A stretch of DNA of 64,000 bases. Source: Hydrogenophaga sp. (GTDB lineage Bacteria > Pseudomonadota > Gammaproteobacteria > Burkholderiales > Burkholderiaceae_C). Under the pieces are notes generated by a model. It was not told the origin of the DNA. It was given only the letters and a program-made list of their open reading frames with translations, and searched no databases. The stretch lies in the NCBI RefSeq assembly GCF_026125825.1, contig NZ_JAHCKK010000006.1, forward strand, positions 1 to 64,000, written 5' to 3'. A program made the position numbers and the translations under genes. Of this stretch, positions 17,787 to 26,511 are shown piece by piece; position 1 is the first letter of the stretch, and the number at the start of each line of letters is the position of its first letter.

Positions 17787-18215
17787 TCAGCTTGCGGCCG
17801 CACCCGCCGCGTACTGGCGCATGAATGCCTCGCTCGGCGGGATCGGTTGGATCACGTCGATCAGGACGCCGTCGGGGCCCTGCACGATGAAGTGGCGTTG
17901 GCCGAAGGCCTCGTCCCGCAGGGCGAGCAGCACGTTCAGACCCTGGGCGATCGCGCGCTGGTATTGCGCGTCGACGTCGGCCACCTCGAAGTTGAGCAGC
18001 ACCCCCGAAGCCCGGCCACCCCGAGCGCTCACGGGGATGGTGGCGTGAGCGCCGTCGAGAATGGCGAGGTTGACCGTCGGGTCCTCGCTGGATTGCAGGT
18101 GCACATACCAATCGGCATCGAACAAACGCGTGAAGCGGAAATGGCTTTCGTAGAAGCGGGCCGTCTCGGCCACGCGGTCGGTCATGAGGACGGGGTAATA
18201 CGAGGTGGATTTCAT
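17787..18215 (-). CDS. VOC family (glyoxalase-like) protein
   Basis: A 142-residue single-domain vicinal-oxygen-chelate fold protein with duplicated beta-alpha-beta-beta-beta halves. It begins [26 protein letters not shown] and ends with [16 protein letters not shown], whose GPDG and DVIQP elements are typical of glyoxalase/bleomycin-resistance/dioxygenase-like proteins. No secretion signal. It is divergent from the TetR gene across a 68-bp gap that holds two identical dyads, so it is probably that regulator's target. Its substrate may be a toxic small molecule; this is inference only. Confidence 0.85.
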   Translation of the reverse strand: MKSTSYYPVLMTDRVAETARFYESHFRFTRLFDADWYVHLQSSEDPTVNLAILDGAHATIPVSARGGRASGVLLNFEVADVDAQYQRAIAQGLNVLLALRDEAFGQRHFIVQGPDGVLIDVIQPIPPSEAFMRQYAAGAAAS

Positions 18216-18237
18216 GGGGCACTCCAGTGATCAACAT

Positions 18238-18254
18238 ACATACAATATGCATGT
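18238..18254. promoter_or_regulatory. TetR-type operator, copy 1
   Basis: ACATACA-N3-TGCATGT. The arms are exactly those of the site at 18267-18283. It lies in the divergent gap between the VOC and TetR genes. Confidence 0.7.
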
Positions 18255-18266
18255 AAGTTCAATATA

Positions 18267-18283
18267 ACATACAGGCTGCATGT
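18267..18283. promoter_or_regulatory. TetR-type operator, copy 2
   Basis: ACATACA-N3-TGCATGT, identical arms to copy 1 and 29 bp from it. The last base directly precedes the tetR ATG at 18284, so binding would block tetR transcription or its initiation. Confidence 0.7.
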
Positions 18284-18880
18284 ATGCAAAAGACCCTGTC
18301 CACCCCGCGCCGTTCCCAAGGGGAGCGCACCGACGCCACGCGCGCCGCTCTGGTGAGTGCGGCGCGCGCGCTGTTCGAGGCCCGGGGCTTTGCCGCCACG
18401 GGCACGCCCGAGATCGTCGCGGCGGCGAGCGTGACGCGCGGCGCGCTGTACCACCACTTCACAGACAAGACCGAGTTGTTCCACGCCGTGGCCCGCCAGG
18501 TGGCGCAGGAAGTGGCGGACGAGATCGCACGGCGTTCCCGTCGCCCTTCGACGCCGCTGGACGCGCTGCTGGCGGGGACCCAGGCCTATTTCGCGGCCAT
18601 GGCCGAGGCCGGCCGTGCGCGCCTCTTGTTGTTGGAGGCACCCGCTGTCCTCTCAGCCGAGCAGGTGCTGGGGTTGAGCGACCTCGCCGGGTTCCAGGCC
18701 TTGCAGGAGGGCTTGCAGGCCGCCTTCACCGACGGGCCCGAGGCCTTGCCGTTGCGAGAACTCAGCGTGCTGCTTTCGGCAGCCTTCGACCGCGCGGCGC
18801 TGGCGATCGCACGGGGCGAACAGGCCGCGCCGTATGAGCAGGCGGTCCGTCTGTTGCTGTCAAGCCTCGTGCGGGCCTGA
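18284..18880 (+). CDS. TetR family transcriptional regulator
   Basis: A 198-residue TetR-type repressor. The HTH (about residues 20-66) reads ALVSAARALFEARGFAATGTPEIVAAASVTRGALYHHFTDKTELFHAV, with the classic GALYHHF...K recognition helix (broken up here: TRGALYHHF, DKTEL). The C-terminal ligand domain is diverged, as usual. It is divergent from the VOC-family gene, and two copies of a 7-3-7 dyad fill the gap. This predicts autoregulation plus control of the VOC gene by an unknown ligand. The 3' end overlaps the convergent yigZ gene by 21 bp. Confidence 0.93.
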   Translation: MQKTLSTPRRSQGERTDATRAALVSAARALFEARGFAATGTPEIVAAASVTRGALYHHFTDKTELFHAVARQVAQEVADEIARRSRRPSTPLDALLAGTQAYFAAMAEAGRARLLLLEAPAVLSAEQVLGLSDLAGFQALQEGLQAAFTDGPEALPLRELSVLLSAAFDRAALAIARGEQAAPYEQAVRLLLSSLVRA

Positions 18881-19474
18881 GGCTTCCGGGTCCCGCAGCC
18901 AGATGATGCGGCCTTGGCCAGCGTCGTTGAGGCGCGCCGTCAAGGCGCCGGCCTGGGCGTCGGGCACCTGCAGTGACACCGTCACGCCATCCCCGTGCGT
19001 CGCCTCGATCAGGCGGGCGCCATGCCCATCGAGTTCGCGGCGCAGCCACCCCTCCAGCGCGTAAGGCAGCACGCACCGCAGCGTGCGCCAGCGCACCACC
19101 GGCACCTTGTCCGCCTGCAGCAGTGCCCGCGCCACGCTGTCTGTGTAGGCGCGCACCAGGCCGCCTGCGCCCAGCGGCGTGCCGCCGTAGTAGCGAACCA
19201 CGGTCGCAAGCACGCTCTCGAGGTCCTGGTGGCGCAGCACCTCCAGCATCGGCCGCCCGGCCGTGCCGCCGGGCTCCCCGTCGTCGTTGGCGGCAGAGTG
19301 GCCGCCGGCCATGAGTGCCCAGCACACGTGGGTGGCGCCCGGGTGCGCCGCGCGCAGGGCGGCGACCCGCTGCAACGCCGAGGCGCGGTCCGCCATCGGC
19401 TCCACGCAGCCGATGAAGCGGCTCTTCTTGATCTCGCTTTCGCTGTGGACTGGGGCGCAGAGGGTGTAAGGCAT
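18860..19474 (-). CDS. yigZ: YigZ/IMPACT family protein (UPF0029)
   Basis: A 204-residue IMPACT-family protein. The N-terminal UPF0029 domain carries EIKKSRFIGCVEP, CWALMAGGHSAANDDGEPGGTAGRPML and YYGGTPLGAGGLVRAY, which are signature segments. A small C-terminal ferredoxin-like domain (about 135-200) follows. Eukaryotic IMPACT modulates GCN2; the bacterial role is unclear. ATG at 19472-19474 (MPYTLCAPV) gives family length; an upstream in-frame ATG would add 14 residues. It overlaps the 3' end of tetR by 21 bp, tail to tail. Confidence 0.92.
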   Translation of the reverse strand: MPYTLCAPVHSESEIKKSRFIGCVEPMADRASALQRVAALRAAHPGATHVCWALMAGGHSAANDDGEPGGTAGRPMLEVLRHQDLESVLATVVRYYGGTPLGAGGLVRAYTDSVARALLQADKVPVVRWRTLRCVLPYALEGWLRRELDGHGARLIEATHGDGVTVSLQVPDAQAGALTARLNDAGQGRIIWLRDPEASGPHEA

Positions 19475-19522
19475 GGGGCGTCGAGCATAGCCCCGCGGTT
19501 GCACCCGCTTGCGCACGCGAAA

Positions 19523-19552
19523 TTGACGTTTACGTAAACGTCAACGTAGAAT
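19523..19552 (+). promoter_or_regulatory. LiuR-controlled promoter of the liu operon
   Basis: A perfect 22-bp palindrome (19523-19544; half-site TTGACGTTTAC and its reverse complement) overlaps a promoter: -35 TTGACG (19523-19528), an 18-bp spacer and -10 TAGAAT (19547-19552). Placing the dyad between -35 and -10 with a long spacer is the classic MerR-family arrangement. It lies 17-32 bp before the start of the thioesterase gene. Confidence 0.85.
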
Positions 19553-19583
19553 CGCGGTTCACTGCCCGTTGCGAGACACCCCC

Positions 19584-20045
19584 TTGACCGCCCCCACCTT
19601 CGAGCCGCGCCACGCGGGTTTTGACCAACGCACCCGGGAGAGCTTTGCGCGCCAGGCCGCCATGCGCACCCTGGGCGCGACGCTGGCGGCGGTGGCGCCG
19701 GGCCGGGTGGAGATCACCTTGCCTTGGGCCGAGCCGCTGACGCAGCAGCACGGTTTTCTGCACGCAGGCATGGTGGCGACCGCGCTGGACTCCGCCTGCG
19801 GCTATGCCGGCTTCACGCTGATGGCGGCAGACGCCGCGGTGCTCACGATCGAATTCAAGATCAACCTGCTCGCCCCCGCGCAGGGTGAAAGCTTCCGCAT
19901 GGTGGGCACGGTGATCAAGCCAGGGCGCACCGTCACCGTCTGCGAAGGCCACGCCTATGCCGTCGAGGCCGGGCAAGAGAAGCTGATCGCCACCATGGGC
20001 TGCACCCTCATGGCAGTGGTCGGCCGCGACAATATTCAGGGCTGA
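19584..20045 (+). CDS. PaaI-type hotdog thioesterase
   Basis: A 153-residue hotdog-fold acyl-CoA thioesterase. The motif [23 protein letters not shown] (residues ~50-72; only partly written: HGFLHAGM and DSACGYAG) is the PaaI-type active site. It probably hydrolyses acyl-CoA intermediates and protects the CoA pool. It is the first gene of the LiuR-controlled operon, 34 bp before isovaleryl-CoA dehydrogenase. No ATG is available at the N-terminus. TTG at 19584 (MTAPTFEP) is chosen; TTG at 19569 would add five residues. The leader is only about 25 nt, and no clear ribosome-binding site is present. Confidence 0.85.
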   Translation: MTAPTFEPRHAGFDQRTRESFARQAAMRTLGATLAAVAPGRVEITLPWAEPLTQQHGFLHAGMVATALDSACGYAGFTLMAADAAVLTIEFKINLLAPAQGESFRMVGTVIKPGRTVTVCEGHAYAVEAGQEKLIATMGCTLMAVVGRDNIQG

Positions 20046-20079
20046 GCCCCTTTCCACCAAACCCCCCACGGAGACCCGC

Positions 20080-21261
20080 ATGAACAACCTGCCTGGCCTG
20101 AACTTCCAGCTTGGAGAAGACATCGACGCACTGCGCGACGCGGTGCGCGATTTCGCACAGGCCGAGATCGCGCCGCGCGCCGCCGAGATCGACCGCGCCG
20201 ACCAGTTCCCCATGGATGTGTGGCGCAAGATGGGCGACCTGGGCGTGCTCGGCATCACGGTGGGGGAGGAGTACGGCGGCGCCAACATGGGCTACCTGGC
20301 CCACATGATCGCCATGGAGGAGATCTCGCGCGCCTCGGCCAGTGTGGGCCTCTCCTACGGTGCGCACAGCAACCTCTGCGTGAACCAGATCAAGCGCAAC
20401 GGCAACGATGCCCAACGCCAGAAATACCTGCCCAAGCTCATCAGCGGCGAACACGTCGGCGCCCTGGCCATGAGCGAACCCGGTGCGGGTTCGGACGTGA
20501 TCAGCATGAAGCTCAAGGCCGAAGACAAGGGCGGCTATTACCTGCTCAACGGCAGCAAGATGTGGATCACCAACGGTCCTGACGCCGACACCATGGTGGT
20601 CTACGCCAAGACCGAGCCCGAGATGGGTGCGCGCGGAGTGACCGCCTTCATCGTCGAGAAGGGCATGAAGGGCTTCTCCACCGCGCAAAAGCTGGACAAG
20701 CTCGGCATGCGCGGCAGCCACACCGGTGAGATGGTGTTCAACAACGTCGAGGTGCCGGCCGACAACATCCTGGGCGGCCTGAACAACGGCGCCAAGGTGC
20801 TCATGAGCGGGCTCGACTACGAACGCGCCGTGCTCACCGGTGGGCCGCTGGGCATCATGCAGGCCGTCATGGACAACGTGGTGCCCTACATCCACGACCG
20901 CAAGCAGTTCGGCCAGAGCATCGGCGAGTTCCAGCTCATCCAGGGCAAGGTCGCCGACATGTACACCGTGCTGCAGGCCGGCCGCTCGTTTGCCTACACC
21001 GTGGCCAAGAACCTGGACATGCTGGGCACGGAGCACGTGCGCCAGGTGCGCAAGGACTGCGCCTCCGTCATCCTCTGGTGCGCGGAGAAAGCGACGTGGA
21101 TGGCCGGCGAGGGCATCCAGATCTACGGTGGCAACGGCTACATCAACGAGTACCCTCTGGGCCGCCTGTGGCGCGATGCCAAGCTGTACGAAATCGGTGC
21201 GGGCACCAGCGAAATCCGCCGCATGCTGATCGGCCGCGAACTGTTCGCCGAGACGATGTGA
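20080..21261 (+). CDS. liuA: Isovaleryl-CoA dehydrogenase
   Basis: A 393-residue FAD-dependent acyl-CoA dehydrogenase that oxidises isovaleryl-CoA to 3-methylcrotonyl-CoA. Typical segments include [18 protein letters not shown] and [19 protein letters not shown]. The catalytic base is Glu248 in [13 protein letters not shown], the helix-G position that distinguishes isovaleryl-CoA dehydrogenases from most relatives. The C-terminus has [18 protein letters not shown] with Gly (IGAGTSEI) where other family members have Glu, as expected. It is the second gene of the LiuR operon. A GGAG-like sequence precedes the ATG (ACGGAGACCCGC). Confidence 0.96.
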   Translation: MNNLPGLNFQLGEDIDALRDAVRDFAQAEIAPRAAEIDRADQFPMDVWRKMGDLGVLGITVGEEYGGANMGYLAHMIAMEEISRASASVGLSYGAHSNLCVNQIKRNGNDAQRQKYLPKLISGEHVGALAMSEPGAGSDVISMKLKAEDKGGYYLLNGSKMWITNGPDADTMVVYAKTEPEMGARGVTAFIVEKGMKGFSTAQKLDKLGMRGSHTGEMVFNNVEVPADNILGGLNNGAKVLMSGLDYERAVLTGGPLGIMQAVMDNVVPYIHDRKQFGQSIGEFQLIQGKVADMYTVLQAGRSFAYTVAKNLDMLGTEHVRQVRKDCASVILWCAEKATWMAGEGIQIYGGNGYINEYPLGRLWRDAKLYEIGAGTSEIRRMLIGRELFAETM

Positions 21262-21295
21262 GCGCCGCCGCTCCCTTGAGCAGACAATCCGACGT

Positions 21296-21955
21296 ATGAG
21301 CAACGATCTTCAACACCTTCTCGAACACAACCGCCGCTGGGCCGCCCAGGTCGAGGCCGAACGGCCCGGCTTCTTCACCAAGCTGTCGCAACAGCAGAGC
21401 CCGCGTTACATGTGGATCGGCTGCTCCGACAGCCGAGTGCCGGCCAACCAGATTACCGGCCTGGACCCGGGCGAAGTCTTCGTGCACCGCAACGTGGCCA
21501 ATGTGGTGGTTCCCACCGACCTGAACTGCCTGTCGACCGTGCAGTACGCGGTCGACGTGCTCAAGGTCGAGCACCTCATGGTCGTGGGCCACTACGGCTG
21601 CGGTGGCGTGCTCGCCGCGCTGCGCGACACGCGCGTGGGCCTGGCCGACAACTGGTTGCGCCACATCAAAGACGTGCGCGACCGCCACTCGGCGCTGCTC
21701 GCGGGGCTCGCCGAGAACCATCGGCACGATGCGCTGTGCGAACTCAATGCCATCGAGCAGGTCGTCAACGTGGCGCAGACCACCGTGGTGCAGGACGCCT
21801 GGACCCGGGGTCAGCCGCTCGCGTTGCACGGCTGGGTCTATGGCCTCAAGGACGGCCTCGTGCAGGACCTGCTGGTGACCGTGCGCGGCAATCCCGACCT
21901 CGACTCGGTCTACCTTCGCGCCATCGAAGGCGTGGCGGTGCGGCCGCGCGACTGA
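21296..21955 (+). CDS. can: Beta-class carbonic anhydrase
   Basis: A 219-residue beta-carbonic anhydrase that interconverts CO2 and bicarbonate. Zinc ligands are Cys43, His99 and Cys102 (CSDSRVPANQ and GHYGCGG), with the Asp45-Arg47 dyad. The full fold, including HRNVANVV and LHGWVYGLKDGLV, is present. It lies 34 bp after liuA and 63 bp before thiolase, inside the liu operon. A likely reason is bicarbonate supply for the biotin-dependent 3-methylcrotonyl-CoA carboxylase encoded further on; this is inference. Confidence 0.95.
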   Translation: MSNDLQHLLEHNRRWAAQVEAERPGFFTKLSQQQSPRYMWIGCSDSRVPANQITGLDPGEVFVHRNVANVVVPTDLNCLSTVQYAVDVLKVEHLMVVGHYGCGGVLAALRDTRVGLADNWLRHIKDVRDRHSALLAGLAENHRHDALCELNAIEQVVNVAQTTVVQDAWTRGQPLALHGWVYGLKDGLVQDLLVTVRGNPDLDSVYLRAIEGVAVRPRD

Positions 21956-22018
21956 ACTCAACGGGGCCGGATGTGCTGGCCCCCTCCCTCTCTCATTGAT
22001 CAACCTGGAGTTTTCACC

Positions 22019-23203
22019 ATGTCCGCAGATCCCATCGTCATCGTCGGTGCCGCGCGCACCCCCATGGGCGCCTTCCAGAGCGACTTCGCCAGCCTGTCAG
22101 CGCACGACCTCGGTGGCGCGGCGATCCAGGCGGCGGTGCAGCGTGCCGGGGTGGACCCGGCCCGGGTGGATGAAGTGCTGTTCGGCAACTGCCTGATGGC
22201 CGGCCAGGGCCAGGCGCCCGCGCGCCAGGCCGCGTTCAAGGGTGGCCTGCCGAAGTCGGCCGGCGCCGTCACGCTCTCCAAGATGTGCGGTTCGGGCATG
22301 AAGGCCACCATGCTTGCCCACGACATGCTCGCCGCCGGCAGCGCCACGGTGATGGTCGCCGGGGGCATGGAGAGCATGACCAACGCCCCCTATCTGCTGC
22401 AGAAGGGCCGTGGCGGTTACCGCATGGGCCACGACAAGGTGTACGACCACATGATGCTCGACGGCCTCGAAGACGCCTACGAACCCGGTCGCTCCATGGG
22501 CACCTTTGGCGAGGACTGTGCCGCCAAGTACAGCTTCACCCGCGAGCAGCAGGACGCGTTCGCGATCGCATCGGTCACGCGCGCCAAGGCCGCCACCGAC
22601 AGCGGGGCCTTCGCTGCCGAGATCACGCCGGTCACGGTGAAGGACCGCAGCGGCGAACGCATCGTGTCCACCGATGAAGGTCCAGGCAAGGTCAAGCTCG
22701 ACAAGATCCCCGCCCTCAAGCCCGCCTTCAAGAAGGACGGCACGATCACCGCCGCCTCCAGCTCGTCCATCAATGACGGCGCTGCCGCGCTGGTGCTGAT
22801 GCGCGAGTCCACCGCGAAGCAACTCGGTGCAAAGCCGCTGGCGCGCATCGTGGCCCATGCCACACACGCGCAGGAGCCGAACTGGTTTGCCACCGCCCCG
22901 GTCGGCGCCACGCAGAAGCTGCTGGAGAAGACCGGCTGGCAGGTCGGCGACGTGGACCTCTGGGAAATCAACGAAGCCTTCGCCGTGGTGCCGATGGCGC
23001 TCATGGCCGAATTGAAGATTCCGCACGAGAAGGTCAACGTCAACGGCGGCGCCTGCGCCCTGGGCCACCCCATCGGCGCCAGCGGCGCGCGCATCCTGGT
23101 CACGCTGCTGCACGCGCTCCAGGCCCGTGGCGGCAAGAAGGGCGTGGCCACGCTGTGCATTGGCGGTGGCGAAGCCACGGCCATGGCGATCGAACTGGCC
23201 TGA
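22019..23203 (+). CDS. Acetyl-CoA C-acetyltransferase (thiolase)
   Basis: A 394-residue type II thiolase. The acyl-accepting Cys90 sits in LSKMCGSGMKA, His350 in GHPIGASGAR and the second Cys380 in TLCIGGGEA. It interconverts acetoacetyl-CoA and two acetyl-CoA. In this operon it can complete leucine breakdown, since HMG-CoA lyase releases acetoacetate. ATG at 22019 follows a CTGGAG ribosome-binding site with normal spacing; the frame is open upstream but gives a non-native N-terminus. Likely co-transcribed with liuA and the SDR gene. Confidence 0.94.
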   Translation: MSADPIVIVGAARTPMGAFQSDFASLSAHDLGGAAIQAAVQRAGVDPARVDEVLFGNCLMAGQGQAPARQAAFKGGLPKSAGAVTLSKMCGSGMKATMLAHDMLAAGSATVMVAGGMESMTNAPYLLQKGRGGYRMGHDKVYDHMMLDGLEDAYEPGRSMGTFGEDCAAKYSFTREQQDAFAIASVTRAKAATDSGAFAAEITPVTVKDRSGERIVSTDEGPGKVKLDKIPALKPAFKKDGTITAASSSSINDGAAALVLMRESTAKQLGAKPLARIVAHATHAQEPNWFATAPVGATQKLLEKTGWQVGDVDLWEINEAFAVVPMALMAELKIPHEKVNVNGGACALGHPIGASGARILVTLLHALQARGGKKGVATLCIGGGEATAMAIELA

Positions 23204-23219
23204 CGCCCGGCGCACCACC

Positions 23220-23888
23220 ATGCTCACCGTGCTGGTGATCGGGGCGTCTCGCGGCATCGGCCTGGAGATCGCGCGCCAGTACCTGGAGGCGGGTGAGCGC
23301 GTGATCGCCACCGCCCGCGACGAGGCCGGCCTGGATCGCCTGCGCGAGCTTGGCGCCGAACCGTTGCGCGTGGACGTGGCCGACCCCGCCAGCGTGAGCG
23401 GCCTGGCCTGGTCGCTCGATGGCGAGGAACTCGACCTGGCCCTGTATGTCGCTGGCGTGCTCGACCCCCACGATGCCAAGACACCGCCCACGCGCGAGGC
23501 CTTCGACCGCGTGATGCACGCCAACGTGCTCGGCCTGATGCAGGCCCTGCCCCAGGTGATGCCCGCCGTCGAAGCGGCGGGCGGGGTGTTCGCGGCTTTC
23601 TCCAGCGAGATGAGCCAGGTGGGCCTGGTGGACGGCAGCGACGCCTGGCTCTACCGCGTGAGCAAGGCGGCGGTGAACATGGCCGTGGCGAGCGCCCGGC
23701 ACAGTTACCCCGGGGCCACCTGCGTGGCGTTGGACCCGGGCTGGGTACAGACCGACATGGGCGGACGTTCCGCACCGCTGTCGGTGCAGCGCAGTGTGGC
23801 CGGCCTGCGCGAGGCGCTGGCCTCGCTCCGTCCCGAAGACAACGGCCGCCTCATTCATCACGATGGCCGGCGCGCCACCAGCTGGTAA
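23220..23888 (+). CDS. SDR family oxidoreductase
   Basis: A 222-residue short-chain dehydrogenase/reductase. The N-terminal Rossmann motif is VIGASRGIGLEIARQ (about residues 6-20), with NAG replaced by YVAGVLD. The active-site Ser lies in FAAFSSEM, and YRVSK provides the catalytic Tyr and Lys. A PGWVQTDMGG element follows. The sequence resembles C-factor/SDR proteins, whose substrate is often unknown. It sits 16 bp after thiolase and 23 bp before an acyl-CoA dehydrogenase gene, so it is part of the liu operon, though its step is not obvious. Confidence 0.88.
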   Translation: MLTVLVIGASRGIGLEIARQYLEAGERVIATARDEAGLDRLRELGAEPLRVDVADPASVSGLAWSLDGEELDLALYVAGVLDPHDAKTPPTREAFDRVMHANVLGLMQALPQVMPAVEAAGGVFAAFSSEMSQVGLVDGSDAWLYRVSKAAVNMAVASARHSYPGATCVALDPGWVQTDMGGRSAPLSVQRSVAGLREALASLRPEDNGRLIHHDGRRATSW

Positions 23889-23911
23889 CCCCTTTTCCGA
23901 AAGACGCTTGC

Positions 23912-25042
23912 ATGCCGCTCAACCAAGACCAACTCATGATCCGCGACGCGGTGCGCAGCTTTGCCCAGGAGCAACTCTGGCCGAACGCGGCGAAATGGGA
24001 CAAGGAGCACCACTTTCCGAAAGACGTGCACCAGGGCCTGGCCGAGCTGGGCGCGTATGGCATCTGCGTGCCCGAGGCGCTGGGCGGCGCCGGGCTGGAC
24101 TATGTGACGCTGGCCGTGGTGCTGGAAGAAATCGCGGCCGGCGACGGCGGCACCAGCACCGCAATCTCGGTCACCAACTGCCCGGTCAATGCCATCCTGA
24201 TGCGGTATGGCAATGCCCGGCAGCAAGAAAAGTGGCTGCGCCCGCTGGCCGCCGGCCAGATGCTGGGCGTGTTCTGCCTGACCGAGCCGCATGTGGGCAG
24301 TGACGCCTCGGCCCTGCGCACGACGGCGGTCAAGCAGGGCGGCGACTATGTGATCCAGGGCGTCAAGCAGTTCATCACCAGCGGCAAAAATGGCCACCTC
24401 GCCATCGTGATCGCGGTCACCGACAAGGGCGCGGGCAAGAAAGGCATGAGCGCCTTCCTGGTGCCCACCGACACGCCGGGGTATGTGGTGGCGCGGCTGG
24501 AGGACAAGCTGGGCCAGCACAGCAGCGACACCGCGCAGATCAATTTTGAGAACTGCCGGGTGCCGGCCGAAAACCTGATTGGCGCGGAAGGCGAGGGCTA
24601 CAAGATCGCGCTGTCGGCGCTGGAGGGCGGGCGCATCGGCATCGCGGCGCAAAGCGTGGGCATGGCCCGCAGTGCGTTTGAGTGCGCGCTCACCTATTCG
24701 AAACAGCGGGAGAGTTTTGGCCAGCCCATCTTCAACCACCAGGCGGTGGGGTTCAGGCTGGCCGAGATGGCCACCCAGATCGAGGTGGCGCGTGCCATGG
24801 TGCACCATGCGGCGGCCCTGCGCGACGCGGGTGAGCCCTGCCTGAAGGAGGCCGCCATGGCCAAGCTGTTCGCCAGCGAGATGGCCGAGAAAGTGTGCTC
24901 GGACGCCATCCAGGTCCACGGCGGCTACGGCTACGTGAGCGATTTCCCGGTGGAGCGCATCTACCGGGATGTGCGGGTGTGCCAGATCTACGAAGGCACC
25001 TCGGACGTGCAGAAGATCCTCATTCAGCGGGCGTTGGCCTGA
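23912..25042 (+). CDS. Acyl-CoA dehydrogenase (short-chain type)
   Basis: A 376-residue FAD-dependent acyl-CoA dehydrogenase. FCLTEPHVGSDAS and IQGVKQFITSGKNG match the family FAD/substrate region. The catalytic base is Glu361 in QIYEGTSDVQ, the position used by short- and medium-chain enzymes, unlike LiuA. It is the last gene of the liuA operon (23 bp after the SDR gene). Its substrate may be a short branched- or straight-chain acyl-CoA, for example from isoleucine or valine, but this cannot be read from the sequence. Confidence 0.92.
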   Translation: MPLNQDQLMIRDAVRSFAQEQLWPNAAKWDKEHHFPKDVHQGLAELGAYGICVPEALGGAGLDYVTLAVVLEEIAAGDGGTSTAISVTNCPVNAILMRYGNARQQEKWLRPLAAGQMLGVFCLTEPHVGSDASALRTTAVKQGGDYVIQGVKQFITSGKNGHLAIVIAVTDKGAGKKGMSAFLVPTDTPGYVVARLEDKLGQHSSDTAQINFENCRVPAENLIGAEGEGYKIALSALEGGRIGIAAQSVGMARSAFECALTYSKQRESFGQPIFNHQAVGFRLAEMATQIEVARAMVHHAAALRDAGEPCLKEAAMAKLFASEMAEKVCSDAIQVHGGYGYVSDFPVERIYRDVRVCQIYEGTSDVQKILIQRALA

Positions 25043-25100
25043 TTTTTCGACGGCAGGCGTCGCCGTCTGCTGCGGGGCGCGCCGAGGCTGCGCCGGGGGG

Positions 25101-25106
25101 TACATT
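25101..25106 (+). promoter_or_regulatory. -10-like hexamer before trkA
   Basis: TACATT lies 8 nt before the trkA ATG (25115), identical to the -10 of the GNAT gene at 7851. No Shine-Dalgarno is visible, so a near-leaderless transcript is predicted. Confidence 0.4.
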
Positions 25107-25114
25107 CCACCACC

Positions 25115-26506
25115 ATGAACATCATCATCCTGGGTGCAGGGCGCGTCGGCGAAAGCGTCGCGGAAAGCCTGGTCTCCGAGCAAAACGACATCACCGTGAT
25201 CGACATGGACCCGGCCCGCCTTCGCGCGCTGGAGGAGCGGCTGGACCTGCGCGGTGTGGTCGGCAACGGCATCCAGCCCTCCGTGCTGCGCGAAGCCGGG
25301 GCGCAGGACACCGACATGCTCATCGCCTGCGCCGCGCACGACGAAACCAACCTCGTGGTCTGCAAGGTGGCGCACGACGTGTTCAACGTGCCTAGCACCA
25401 TCGCCCGCCTGCGCTCCCCGGAATTCACCGAAGGCGACGAACTGCTGGGCAAGAGCGGCTTCGCGGTGGACCACGTGATCTGTCCCGAGGAATCGGTGAT
25501 GCGCTACATCCACCAGCTCATCAGCTACCCCGAAGCCCTGCAGGTGCTCGAATTCGCCGACGGCCGTGCCAGCCTGATCGCGGTTCGTGCGACCCACGGC
25601 GGAGCCCTGGTGGGCCACACCATCGGTGAAATCCGCGAACGCTTCCCCCATGCCGAGATGCGCGTGGTCGCAATCTACCGACTCGACACGGAAATGGAAG
25701 CGACACCCCGGACTCGCATTCTTGCGGGCGATGAGGTATTCGTGTTGGCCGACACGCAGAAGATCCGCCAGGTGCTGAGCGCGGTCCACAACATCGACAA
25801 CCCCGTGCGACGGCTCATGATCACCGGAGGCGGCAAGGTGGGCCTGCGTCTGGCGCGCAGTCTGGCGGGCCAGTGCGAAGTCAAGATCATCGAGCGCGAC
25901 CTCAAGCGCTGTGAATACCTTGCCAGCCAGCTGCCATCGAGCATGCTGGTGCTCCAGGGCGATGGTGCCGATGAGGAGTTGCTGCTGGACGAGAACGTGG
26001 GCGAGATGGACATGTTCCTCGCGCTCACCAGCGATGACGAGGACAACATCATGTCTGCCATGCTGGCCAAGCGGCTGGGCGCGGGGCGCGTGCTCTCGCT
26101 GATCAACCGCCGCGCCTACGCCGACATGATGCAGGGCAGCACCATCGACATCGCCATCTCGCCCTCGCAGACCGTCATCGGCGAGCTGCTCACGCACCTT
26201 CGGCGGGGCGACGTGGCCGTTGTGCACAGCTTGCGCAGGGGGGCGGCCGAGGCGCTGGAGGGCATTGCGCGCGGGGACGTCAAGACCAGCAAGCTGGTCG
26301 GCCGCAAGGTCGAAGAGATCAAGCTGCCAAAAGGCACCCGCATCGGCGCCATCGTGCGCGGCGAGGGCCGCAAGTCCGAGGTGCTGATGCCTCACCACGA
26401 CACGGTGATCGAAACCGACGACCACATCATCATCTTCATTCCGAACAAGCGCCTGGTTCGCGAGGTCGAGAAACTGTTTCAGGTGAGTGCCACCTTTTTT
26501 GGTTGA
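25115..26506 (+). CDS. trkA: Trk system potassium uptake regulator TrkA
   Basis: A 463-residue cytoplasmic NAD-binding subunit of the Trk potassium system. It has two tandem RCK units: Rossmann motifs ILGAGRVGESVAESL (residues 4-18) and ITGGGKVGLRLARSL (about 236-250), each followed by a TrkA-C domain. Length is normal for proteobacterial TrkA (about 458). It precedes trkH with a short overlap or abutment (the stop lies at 26504-26506 and trkH starts at 26512). This pair interrupts the leucine-catabolism genes and appears functionally separate. Confidence 0.96.
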   Translation: MNIIILGAGRVGESVAESLVSEQNDITVIDMDPARLRALEERLDLRGVVGNGIQPSVLREAGAQDTDMLIACAAHDETNLVVCKVAHDVFNVPSTIARLRSPEFTEGDELLGKSGFAVDHVICPEESVMRYIHQLISYPEALQVLEFADGRASLIAVRATHGGALVGHTIGEIRERFPHAEMRVVAIYRLDTEMEATPRTRILAGDEVFVLADTQKIRQVLSAVHNIDNPVRRLMITGGGKVGLRLARSLAGQCEVKIIERDLKRCEYLASQLPSSMLVLQGDGADEELLLDENVGEMDMFLALTSDDEDNIMSAMLAKRLGAGRVLSLINRRAYADMMQGSTIDIAISPSQTVIGELLTHLRRGDVAVVHSLRRGAAEALEGIARGDVKTSKLVGRKVEEIKLPKGTRIGAIVRGEGRKSEVLMPHHDTVIETDDHIIIFIPNKRLVREVEKLFQVSATFFG

Positions 26507-26511
26507 CTCCC

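Noticed and set aside
25043-25114. Hairpin GACGGC...GCCGTC near 25048-25066 as a terminator for the liuA operon
   Set aside because: The stem is only 6 bp and lacks a downstream T-run, so I do not list it as a feature.
23858-26425. Long minus-strand open frame (855 codons) opposite an acyl-CoA dehydrogenase and trkA
   Set aside because: Antisense shadow of two genuine genes; the composition is low-complexity His/Ala/Gly/Arg with no domain.
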